A stretch of DNA of 64,000 nucleotides from Candidatus Heimdallarchaeota archaeon (lineage in GTDB: Archaea > Asgardarchaeota > Heimdallarchaeia > Hodarchaeales > Hodarchaeaceae), in contig CP070695.1 of NCBI GenBank assembly GCA_020353515.1, positions 1,634,200-1,698,199 on the forward strand. The letters are read 5' to 3'. Shown piece after piece: positions 1 through 8,095 of this stretch. A model generated the notes under the pieces. That model was not told the DNA's origin and searched no databases. It was given only the letters and a program-made list of their open reading frames with translations. Within the stretch, counting starts at the first letter, position 1. Each line of letters starts with the position of its first letter. The position numbers were made by a program, and so were the translations under genes.

Positions 1-19
1 CAAAAATGACTTCAAAAAT

Positions 20-58
20 GAAGCCAGCTTTTAAAATTCAAATCCGTGTTTGACGAAG
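20..58 (+). repeat. Dispersed intergenic repeat, copy 1
   Basis: First of three similar ~38-bp sequences in the gene-free DNA flanking the 228-residue membrane protein gene. It starts GAAGCCAGCTTTT and continues through an AT-rich middle to ATCCGTGTTTGACGA. The core AAGC-CA-GCTT is a small inverted repeat. It matches the copy at 1268 at most positions and the copy at 1118 somewhat less well. It could be a protein-binding site, a remnant of a mobile element, or a structured element. Nothing in the sequence decides between these. Confidence 0.6.
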
Positions 59-159
59 TAGTAAATTTAGCCTCTTCTGATCCTCAGGGTTATTACGATT
101 CGCAATTATAAAAAATTCTCCCAAGACTATTGCGGTCATTTTTTCGACTAAATAAATTC

Positions 160-846
160 CTATTCTTGCTTAATTAGCTTATACCCGACCCAAATTAACC
201 CTAGTGCATAAACGATAATACCCAAGGTTCGTACGATGTAGGGAAAAAAACCTGGAATAAACATAACGACTCCAATTACAAGAAGAAGAATAGCCCATTT
301 AGGAAAAGAATCAGTCTTATACGTTGAATAACCAAAAATAAGAAATCCTATAACATAAATACTACCTGCCAATAGTAACATAGTGAAAAAGATTGGATTC
401 GAATAAATAGGTCCATTAGATAAATCAATTAGATTAGGATCACTTTCTGCAAGAACTGGCCAAATAAAGGTTTCATAATAGATACCAGCATTATATAATA
501 CTTGTCCAACAAAAGTTATCAAGAAACCGATCATTCCCAATTCTGTTAAATCATTATATTGTTTGAAGAATATCCCTAAAATTCCAATTAATGCTAAAAC
601 AAATCCAATAACTCCTAGGCCATTTACAATCAGCCAATCAGGATCAAGAACCAATAAATGATAATTTGTGGGAACTTCATTAATCGGTAACAAAATTGCA
701 TATAAAAACCAAAAAAAGATCAAAAATACAGCCGATCCTATATTTGCTATTCCAGTGATTCGAAAGAAATTTTTATCCAATGCTTTCATTTTTTCTTTAT
801 TTTCCATTTTTTCCACCATTTTAGTTTTAAAAGAAATTTCTACCAA
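160..846 (-). CDS. Six-TM membrane protein, function unknown
   Basis: The product has about 228 residues. After a charged 25-residue N-terminus there are six hydrophobic segments, at roughly residues 33-52, 72-92, 101-120, 148-170, 181-201 and 203-222, ending in a short Lys/Glu tail. The layout resembles small DUF998/DUF4386-type integral membrane proteins, but I see no diagnostic motif and assign no function. The longest frame starts at a TTG. In-frame ATG codons at 819 and 807 give shorter products that keep every TM segment and are equally plausible, since no clear Shine-Dalgarno site decides. The gene stands alone between two stretches carrying the dispersed repeat and is divergent from the SBBP-repeat gene at 1486. 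Confidence 0.7.
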   Translation of the reverse strand: MVEISFKTKMVEKMENKEKMKALDKNFFRITGIANIGSAVFLIFFWFLYAILLPINEVPTNYHLLVLDPDWLIVNGLGVIGFVLALIGILGIFFKQYNDLTELGMIGFLITFVGQVLYNAGIYYETFIWPVLAESDPNLIDLSNGPIYSNPIFFTMLLLAGSIYVIGFLIFGYSTYKTDSFPKWAILLLVIGVVMFIPGFFPYIVRTLGIIVYALGLIWVGYKLIKQE

Positions 847-1031
847 TAGTGCTAAAAATTTTGGTTTTATGTTAATGATAAACTGTTAGACTATTGTTTT
901 GCAATTGCTTATGCTCAAAACTAATTGTCATTAAAAAAATATCTAACAGAAGTGATAAAATTTACAAATGAATTCCCCTAGATTAGACTAATAGGACAAG
1001 TCTTGTTTAACATTTTTTGAGTTCAATCTAA

Positions 1032-1049
1032 GTTTGAAGACATTCGAAC
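1032..1049 (+). repeat. Partial copy of the dispersed repeat
   Basis: GTTTGAAGACATTCGAAC here closely matches the 3' part of copy 2 at 1147-1165 (GTTTGAAGACGTTTGAAAG). It is preceded by an AAT as in the full copies. It lacks the GCCAGCTT half, so it looks like a decayed or partial unit. Confidence 0.4.
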
Positions 1050-1117
1050 AGAATTCTAATAGCTGATGGAAAAAAATCTATAGATAATAAAAAGAACTTA
1101 AAAAGTAAAATGAAGTA

Positions 1118-1157
1118 GAAAGCCAGCTTTTGCAATTATAATGTGCGTTTGAAGACG
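1118..1157 (+). repeat. Dispersed intergenic repeat, copy 2
   Basis: The sequence begins GAAAGCCAGCTTTT, continues CAATTATAAT and ends GTTTGAAGACG. The inverted core is AAAGC-CA-GCTTT. The middle CAATTATAAT is identical to that in copy 3. It lies 150 bases before copy 3. Confidence 0.6.
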
Positions 1158-1267
1158 TTTGAAAGAAATATCATCTATTGTAGTGAAAGAAAATGACAAC
1201 AAAGAAAATTTGCTAAATTATTTCCTACTAAACGTACTAAAAAGCTGTTTGAAAAATAAAACCTACA

Positions 1268-1310
1268 GAAGCCAGCTTTACCAATTATAATCCGTGTTTT
1301 TCGACATAAG
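1268..1310 (+). repeat. Dispersed intergenic repeat, copy 3
   Basis: The sequence begins GAAGCCAGCTTT, continues CAATTATAATCCGTGTTT and ends TCGACATAAG. It is the closest match to the apparent consensus. It lies about 215 bases upstream of the SBBP-repeat gene, immediately before the inverted repeat at 1313. Confidence 0.6.
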
Positions 1311-1312
1311 TT

Positions 1313-1330
1313 AAGGTCAAAGTAGACCTT
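1313..1330. promoter_or_regulatory. 6-bp inverted repeat, possible operator
   Basis: AAGGTC and GACCTT face each other across a six-base gap (AAAGTA). The sequence sits next to repeat copy 3 and just upstream of an A/T-rich TATA-like stretch. A regulator-binding site is possible. There is no T-run after it, so a terminator is less likely. Confidence 0.25.
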
Positions 1331-1485
1331 TTACATTGAGATATATATCTTCAAAAATGATTGAGATCAAAAAGGTTATTAAAGATCTTATTCTACTTAT
1401 GTCTATATTTGCTATACACAAATTAAATGAATTTTTTCTTAATCATTTTGATTAAAAACACTTAAACAAACAGGAGATTGATGTT

Positions 1486-4400
1486 TTGCTCATTATGAAA
1501 AATATTAACAATAATCCTAGGATAACTGGAGCCATTGTTGCCATTCTACTTGTTTTTTCATCCTGCTTATATTTAAATTTGTCTTTTAAAGGAATTAACA
1601 ATGTAACACCCAGCACATCTGATGATTCATCCTCTCTCGAAGCTTTAGATGAAGAGTATATAGACACTGATTATATAGTTCCTATAGAAACCCCCATTCT
1701 TCCCTTCAGCGGTTTTATTGAGAATCTAGGGCAACTTAAGGACAGATTATTAACGCACTATTTCTCAACGGGAGGAATGACGGTAGGTTTTGCCCCCTCG
1801 GAATTACGATTTGTGATAAACTCTCCTGAAACCTTGTCTCCTGTTTGTTTCACATTGACATTCCCTGGGGCTCGAAAGGTATCTCCGAGTGGATTTGAAA
1901 AGCAAGCTCACTATATCAACTACTTCTATGGAAACTTTCACCAAACAAATGTACCAACTTACAAAGAAGTCTGGTATTATGACCTTTACCCAGGAATTGA
2001 TCTGAGGTACTATATGTCTCTTGAGGGTTTGAAGTATGAATTCATTGTCAAACCAGGGGCAGATCCCGACTTAATAACTTTGGAAACAAGTCCCTCAACT
2101 CGATTTGTTGTCGAACATCAGACTGTCTCTTTTCAAACACCTCTACACAAAAATGTCCTTCAGGATACACAGCTTTATGTCTTCCAGCAAGATGGAAAGG
2201 CAATTACGGCTCACTTTGAAGCAAGAGGATCTGACCAAAATCGTTATGGATTTTCACTCTCTCCTTATGATGATTCACAAACATTAGTTATTGATCCGTT
2301 AATGCTGTCATTCAGTACTTTCTTAGGAGGAGGTGGGTACGATTATGCGTATGATGTAGCAGTAGATACCTACAACAACACCTATATTATTGGCCAAACT
2401 GATTCTGTTGCTTTTCCTGTTATTCCTAGTGCCCTAAATACATCATTTAATGGTGGTTCTTCTGACCTATTTATCACGAAATTAAATCCTGTGGGAAGTA
2501 GCTTAATCTTTAGTACTTATCTTGGAGGAAGCGGGGAGGATTCAGGTTTCAGTATTGTAGTTGATACTTACAACAACACCTACTTTACTGGAAAGACTTC
2601 CTCACAGGATTATCCAATAACACCAAATGCAATAAACGATAGTTTTAGTGGAGAATATGATATATTCATTACAAAACTCAATGGTACAGGAAATAAATTA
2701 GTATATTCCACTTATTTAGGAGGAGATGATGATGATTCTGCTCGCGAGATAATGGTGGATGCTTTTAACAACACCTATATCACTGGAGAGACTGAATCAT
2801 TAGATTTTCCAGCTACATCTGGTGCTTTTGATGAAACTTATAATGGTGGAACAAGTGATGCCTATATAGCAAAAGTAAGTGCTGCGGGAGATAATCTCGT
2901 GTTTAGTACTTACATGGGAGGCGAAGGCAATGACTATGGCTATGGAATAGCAATAGATGCTTTTAACAACACTTATATTACAGGAGAGACCTGGTCATCA
3001 AATTTTCCGACTTTTAATGCCTATGATAACAGTAAATGGGGAGATACTGATGTATTTATAACAAAAATAAACGCTACCGGGGAAGCTCTAATTTATAGTA
3101 CTTTTCTTGGTGGAAATGTAGTCGATTATGGTTATGGAATTGCTGTAGATAGTAATAACAATACGTACATAACTGGTAAGACCCTATCATCAAATTTCCC
3201 TATTAAAAACGAATATAGTACTTATAGTGGAAATTTCGATTCTTTTGTGACGAAGTTAAACGCAGCGGGAGATGATCTCGAATATAGCACCTATCTCGGT
3301 GGAAGTGGAGAAGATTCTGGTCATGCGATCGCGGTTGACTCTTTAAACAACGCATATGTTACTGGAAGAACTTCATCTGATGATTTTGATACTACGATCA
3401 ATGCCTATAATGGGACTTATAGTGGAAGTTACGATGCTTTTGTGACAAAAATAGTCGCTGCAGGTAATGATCTGGCATTCAGTACTTATTTAGGAGGGAG
3501 TGGAGAAGACTCTGGTCATGCGATAGCAGTTGACACCAACTATGACACTTATGTTGCTGGATATACTAGATCATCCGATTATCCCACTTATAGCGCTTAT
3601 AATGCCTCATTTGGTGGTAGTTTTGACGGTTTTGTGACAAAATTTACTGTTGATGATACAAATCCAAGTATAACCTTGATTTCTCCAACAGAGGGAACTA
3701 TTAATAATTCAGGAATGGTAATCAATGTGACCATAAAAGACGTTCATCTCACTAATGTAATATTTAATTGGGATGGGGATTACAACCAGACTTGGAATGA
3801 AGGCTATCTGTTCCGATTACCTGGAGGGGATGGACAACACGACTTGTACATTTATGCTTATGATAGAGCAGGGAATTGGGCTACCGAAATGTTTTCTTTT
3901 GTAACAGACGACACACCACCAAAAATACTCATTGTCTCACCTGGGCCATGGATCTATCCCTCTATCACAGTAGATATTTCTGGTGATGCTAGCCACTATT
4001 GGTATTACATTAAGGATGTGGATTCTGTTAATCAGACTTGGACTATGGCAGAAACACGTACTTTTACATCGAATGGTACCTACACACTATACGCGTATGG
4101 TAATGACAGCATTGGTAATATTGCTTGGACAAGTGTGCGATTTACTATTGACACATCGTTTGCTTTAGTTGTGATTGAATCTCCCATAAATACAACTACT
4201 CCAATGAATACAACTTCGGTAAAACTTTCTGGTGATGCTGAGTCTTATTGGTATTACATTTCAGGATTTCAAAATGAGAGTCAAAAACAGACTTATTTAC
4301 CCCCAGATCCAGTGGATTATAATCTAGCTGATGGAACTTACACTTTACATGCTTATGGCAATAATTCTGTTGGTAATGTAACCCACGTAGCCGTAACATT

Positions 4401-5328
4401 TACTATCGACACCATCCCTCCTGTACTTACAATAATCTCTCCAACAAATTCAACGTTCACGACTGGTTCTGTCACTGTAGACCTCTTTGGAGATGCTGAA
4501 CATTATTGGTACTCTATAAAATCATTATTTGATAATCAATCATGGACCTCCGCTACCCAACATAATTTGGTTAATGGTACGTACATTCTGCATGTGTATG
4601 GTAATGATACAGCTGGGAATGAAGCACATAAGAGTGTTATTTTTACTATTGATACCACAAGAGCTACAGTTTTTATTGATTCTCCTTTGAGTATTACCTA
4701 TACAACTAACACTGTTACTGTGTCTTTATCTGGTGATGCTTTATTTTACCTTTACAGGATTCCGGGGGTTATTGATGCCGATACAGTTTGGACTGCTCCA
4801 GTAACATACACTCTAGGAGATGGGACTTATACGGTGTATGCTTATGGCTTTAAAACAATGGGGAAAGCTACATATGTAAATGTTTCATTCACGATAGATA
4901 CAACTCCTCCTATAGTAAATATTGATTCTCCTCAAAGTACAGTTTATACAACGGATACAATCACAATAGCTCTTTCTACCCTCTCTAACGCAGAGCATTA
5001 TTGGTATTATATTGAAGGTATTGATAGTGAGAATCAGACTTGGTCCACTACTACCACACGTAGTAGTCTACCAGATGGTACATATACCATACACGTCTAT
5101 GGTAACGATACTGTTGGTAATGTAGCATATACGAATGTAACATTTATCATTGAGATTCCTATCCCAACCTCAATACCAAGTGGAACTAGTATAACTTTAG
5201 AAACTAGTACGACAGGAACATCGACCACATCATCGGAACCAGGACACTTTCCTAACATTCTGACCGTTCTCTTATTCTTAATAACCTCAGTTGTATTCAT
5301 TCAAAAACGAAAGAAGAATAAAATGTAG
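1486..5328 (+). CDS. Surface protein: SBBP seven-repeat propeller plus Ig-like domains
   Basis: The product has about 1,280 residues. An N-terminal hydrophobic signal or anchor (about 10-33) is followed by a DUF7948-like leader domain often paired with SBBP repeats (about 70-270). Seven repeats of the form STYLGG...D.G..IAVD..NNTYITG.T...FP follow (about 275-720), consistent with one seven-bladed beta-propeller. Six Ig-like domains come next (about 725-1215), five of them sharing HYWYYI...W and GTYTL(H/Y)AYGN motifs. A Ser/Thr-rich linker, a C-terminal TM and a basic tail anchor the protein. It is predicted to sit on the outer cell surface with an unknown ligand. A GGAG about ten bases upstream favours the TTG at 1486; the ATG at 1495 is the alternative. 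An ATG at 1481 in another frame hits a stop after five codons. The gene converges on the TPR operon 31 bases downstream. Confidence 0.85.
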   Translation: MLIMKNINNNPRITGAIVAILLVFSSCLYLNLSFKGINNVTPSTSDDSSSLEALDEEYIDTDYIVPIETPILPFSGFIENLGQLKDRLLTHYFSTGGMTVGFAPSELRFVINSPETLSPVCFTLTFPGARKVSPSGFEKQAHYINYFYGNFHQTNVPTYKEVWYYDLYPGIDLRYYMSLEGLKYEFIVKPGADPDLITLETSPSTRFVVEHQTVSFQTPLHKNVLQDTQLYVFQQDGKAITAHFEARGSDQNRYGFSLSPYDDSQTLVIDPLMLSFSTFLGGGGYDYAYDVAVDTYNNTYIIGQTDSVAFPVIPSALNTSFNGGSSDLFITKLNPVGSSLIFSTYLGGSGEDSGFSIVVDTYNNTYFTGKTSSQDYPITPNAINDSFSGEYDIFITKLNGTGNKLVYSTYLGGDDDDSAREIMVDAFNNTYITGETESLDFPATSGAFDETYNGGTSDAYIAKVSAAGDNLVFSTYMGGEGNDYGYGIAIDAFNNTYITGETWSSNFPTFNAYDNSKWGDTDVFITKINATGEALIYSTFLGGNVVDYGYGIAVDSNNNTYITGKTLSSNFPIKNEYSTYSGNFDSFVTKLNAAGDDLEYSTYLGGSGEDSGHAIAVDSLNNAYVTGRTSSDDFDTTINAYNGTYSGSYDAFVTKIVAAGNDLAFSTYLGGSGEDSGHAIAVDTNYDTYVAGYTRSSDYPTYSAYNASFGGSFDGFVTKFTVDDTNPSITLISPTEGTINNSGMVINVTIKDVHLTNVIFNWDGDYNQTWNEGYLFRLPGGDGQHDLYIYAYDRAGNWATEMFSFVTDDTPPKILIVSPGPWIYPSITVDISGDASHYWYYIKDVDSVNQTWTMAETRTFTSNGTYTLYAYGNDSIGNIAWTSVRFTIDTSFALVVIESPINTTTPMNTTSVKLSGDAESYWYYISGFQNESQKQTYLPPDPVDYNLADGTYTLHAYGNNSVGNVTHVAVTFTIDTIPPVLTIISPTNSTFTTGSVTVDLFGDAEHYWYSIKSLFDNQSWTSATQHNLVNGTYILHVYGNDTAGNEAHKSVIFTIDTTRATVFIDSPLSITYTTNTVTVSLSGDALFYLYRIPGVIDADTVWTAPVTYTLGDGTYTVYAYGFKTMGKATYVNVSFTIDTTPPIVNIDSPQSTVYTTDTITIALSTLSNAEHYWYYIEGIDSENQTWSTTTTRSSLPDGTYTIHVYGNDTVGNVAYTNVTFIIEIPIPTSIPSGTSITLETSTTGTSTTSSEPGHFPNILTVLLFLITSVVFIQKRKKNKM

Positions 5329-5359
5329 TCAGAACGAAATCTAATCTAAAAAATAAAGT

Positions 5360-8095
5360 TTATTCCTGAGTTCCTGTTAATTTCTTTAGTTTAGTTAAAT
5401 TTGAATAATTGACTCGTTCACATTTCATATCTTTAACATCTTTAGCCAATTTTAATGCTGATTCAATAGTAGTCCGCGCTTTATCCCATCTTTCTAGGTC
5501 TAAATATAGGCTTCCTGCAACAGTTTTCCACTTGCATAGATTTTGTTTATTATTATGTTCCTCGGCGCTAGTGATTGCTTTCTCAAGATATTCTACTGCT
5601 TCTCTTAATTGGCCTTTTGTGCTTGTAGTTTCTTGAATTGTTGTTCCTATTTTTCCGTATAGTTCTCCTTCAGCTTCTTTATTCATGTCTTTAACATATT
5701 CAAGACAATTATTATACTCATTGAGAGCTTCTTTGAATTTTTCTTCTCTGAAATAGATATCTCCTAGTTTTACACGCCACTTTGCCTTACGATTTCGTGT
5801 TTCTGCCATTTTAAATGCTTTCTCAATGTTTGTTATTGCAAGATCCATACGTCCAACTTCTTGATAAGCCTCCACAATATCTCCATACAAAGATTCCTCG
5901 AGTTCCTTATCTCCGATTTTCGAGGCGAGATTAACTGCTTTCTTAAATGTATCAATTGATTTTTGCTCATCACTTTTAATATAACATTTTCCAAGGTTAA
6001 TTAATTGTTTAAGTTGGAATTGATTGTCTTTCTGACCTCGTGCGATTTTCAAGGCTGTCTCAAAGGATTCAGTAGCTTTAACTGGTTTATTTTTTGCAAA
6101 GTAAGCTTCACCTAGATTTGAATGAGCAACTCCTTTCAATTTTGTTAAAGAGAGGTTTTCAGCGATTTTTATAGCCTCACTACTATTTTTGATAGTTTTA
6201 TTATGTTCATTTAAAGATAGGTACTCTGTACCGAGATTAGTCAAGATTTCTGCCTTTGTTTCTTGATCTAATTCTGAAAGCTTACTTAAGGCTTGTTCAT
6301 TGTGATCTATTGCCAGGTTCATATTCCCCTGTTTCTCATAGGTATATGCTAGCTTGGTTAGCCATTGTGCTTCCTCTTTTCTGATACCTAAGGATGAAAT
6401 AATTTTTAATGCATCCTGATAGTAACTAATTGCCTTAGTTTGATCACCTTCCATGAAAGCAACATTCCCAAGAGACCCAGTCCACATACTCTCATACATT
6501 TTAAGATTATTTTCTCGTGCTTTATCTAAAGCTTCTTTATAATACTTTTTGGCCGAGTTAATATCTCCAGTGTCATAATATACATTACCAAGGTTACCTA
6601 ATTGTTTCTCTACTTCAATATTCCCCGTTATTTCATCTTTAATGGATTTAGCTCTCTCTAATGCTACTTTATAAGATTTTAATGCCTGTTCAGGTTTTCC
6701 TAAAGCAATTTCTGCCTTTGCTTGCTGTTCAAGACAATGTAATTGGCTTTCATTATCCCCTATTCTTTCAGATATCTTTTGCGCTTCATTAAAATGCGTG
6801 AGAGCTTTATCATATTTAGCTAAATCATATTGGGTTCTTCCAAGTGCTATTAGTACTTCAATATTGTCTCTTTCATCTTCTGTTTCCTTTACTACTTTGA
6901 GAGCTTTATTGAATTCTGAACTAGCATTTGTTGTATCCCCTGTTTCTTCATAAATCTTCCCTAAACCTAGATGGTACATTGCTTGTTTTTCTTGATGCTT
7001 TCTATTGTGAGCTAATTTAATTGCTTCTTTAAAATGTTCGATTGCTATTTCTTTTTGACTTATTTTCGCTTCAGCTTCAGCTAATTTTCCATACCATTCC
7101 ATGGCATGATCTTTGTCAATTTCTTTAGCAATAGTGACCGCTTTAGTTAAATGTTTGATAGCCTTTGTATACTGCTTCATCTCATAGTAAGCTTTCCCAA
7201 CCTTACCTAATTGAAGTTCAAAAGCCCTCTTATCATCAGATGACTTCAATACCCTCGCTGATTTTTCATAGTTATCTTTTGCTTTTTCTAAATCCCCACT
7301 AGTGAAGAAAATATCTGCTAATAACCCTAAATAACTTGCTTCTTCTTCTCTTTCTCTAGTTGTTTCAACAATCTTTATTGCTTTTTCAAGATTATCTATA
7401 GCTTTAGATAATTCATCTTCCACAAAATAAGTATTTCCTAAGAGAGCATAACTCATCCCTTCAAGATTCTTCGCTGAAACTTCATTCGCTAACACTCTTG
7501 CTTTTTCAAAAAATGAAATAGCTTTGTTGAAGTCTCCTTGTTTATGTGAACATTGCCCAAGGAAATTTAACCATTTTGCTTCATTTCGCTTATCATTCAA
7601 CTTCTTACTCAATGATATAGCCTTTTCGAACCAATTCACTGCTTCTGATATTTCATCACCTTCAAGGTGGTGAATTCCTAATTGACCATAACATTTTAAT
7701 TCTGCAGTTAACTCCCCACTTGCAGTAGCTAGCACTGTAGCTTGCTGATAGGATTCTCTAGAATCTTTTAACTTCCCTGCAAGCTTTTGTACTTTTCCCA
7801 ATTGCATTAAGATGTTTAATTCATTTTTCTTGTCTCCTAATGCATTATAGATTTTATTTGATTTCTTAAAATTCTTAATTGAATCAGATATGTTTTCTAA
7901 TTTTATGTTAACTTCAGCTAATTTTCCGAGTATTCTTGCTTCAGTAGGTTTATCATTAATCTCGTGCGCTAGCTCTACTGCTTCCTCGAAATATTTTGAG
8001 GCCCTTTCTGCATGAATTTCCTGAATGTCGAAAATAGCGTCCAATGCTTCATCTTTTTTTGATTTAATCTCGGTAACTGTGTGAGGATCACTCAT
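5360..8095 (-). CDS. Cytosolic TPR solenoid protein (E)
   Basis: The product has 911 residues with no signal peptide and no TM segment. Almost the whole length is tandem ~40-residue TPR-like helical hairpins of the LGN/Rapsyn type, with the pattern LG..Y...G....A...YE.AL..A...GD. I count more than 20. TPR solenoids are protein-binding scaffolds and no enzymatic motif is visible. Its ATG overlaps the stop of the upstream gene as ATGA, and a GGAG lies about ten bases before it, so translation is probably coupled. The upstream protein ends in its own cytoplasmic TPR segment, so the two may stack or bind each other at the inner face of the membrane. It is the last gene of operon 2 and converges on the SBBP gene. 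The partner and signal are unknown. Confidence 0.9.
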   Translation of the reverse strand: MSDPHTVTEIKSKKDEALDAIFDIQEIHAERASKYFEEAVELAHEINDKPTEARILGKLAEVNIKLENISDSIKNFKKSNKIYNALGDKKNELNILMQLGKVQKLAGKLKDSRESYQQATVLATASGELTAELKCYGQLGIHHLEGDEISEAVNWFEKAISLSKKLNDKRNEAKWLNFLGQCSHKQGDFNKAISFFEKARVLANEVSAKNLEGMSYALLGNTYFVEDELSKAIDNLEKAIKIVETTREREEEASYLGLLADIFFTSGDLEKAKDNYEKSARVLKSSDDKRAFELQLGKVGKAYYEMKQYTKAIKHLTKAVTIAKEIDKDHAMEWYGKLAEAEAKISQKEIAIEHFKEAIKLAHNRKHQEKQAMYHLGLGKIYEETGDTTNASSEFNKALKVVKETEDERDNIEVLIALGRTQYDLAKYDKALTHFNEAQKISERIGDNESQLHCLEQQAKAEIALGKPEQALKSYKVALERAKSIKDEITGNIEVEKQLGNLGNVYYDTGDINSAKKYYKEALDKARENNLKMYESMWTGSLGNVAFMEGDQTKAISYYQDALKIISSLGIRKEEAQWLTKLAYTYEKQGNMNLAIDHNEQALSKLSELDQETKAEILTNLGTEYLSLNEHNKTIKNSSEAIKIAENLSLTKLKGVAHSNLGEAYFAKNKPVKATESFETALKIARGQKDNQFQLKQLINLGKCYIKSDEQKSIDTFKKAVNLASKIGDKELEESLYGDIVEAYQEVGRMDLAITNIEKAFKMAETRNRKAKWRVKLGDIYFREEKFKEALNEYNNCLEYVKDMNKEAEGELYGKIGTTIQETTSTKGQLREAVEYLEKAITSAEEHNNKQNLCKWKTVAGSLYLDLERWDKARTTIESALKLAKDVKDMKCERVNYSNLTKLKKLTGTQE

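Larger units (their letters stand above)
847..1485. other. Gene-free divergent intergenic region with repeats
   Basis: This is 639 bases of AT-rich DNA between the divergent genes starting at 846 (minus) and 1486 (plus). I find no convincing ORF. It holds two full copies and one partial copy of the dispersed repeat (1032, 1118, 1268), a 6-bp inverted repeat at 1313-1330, and an A/T-rich block around 1338-1352 that could serve as a TATA element for the plus-strand gene. Such a long spacer is unusual beside the tightly packed operons elsewhere in the window. Confidence 0.5.

Noticed and set aside
20..1310. CRISPR array
   Set aside because: The repeats diverge from one another, spacing is irregular (over 1 kb then 150 bases), and no cas gene is present.
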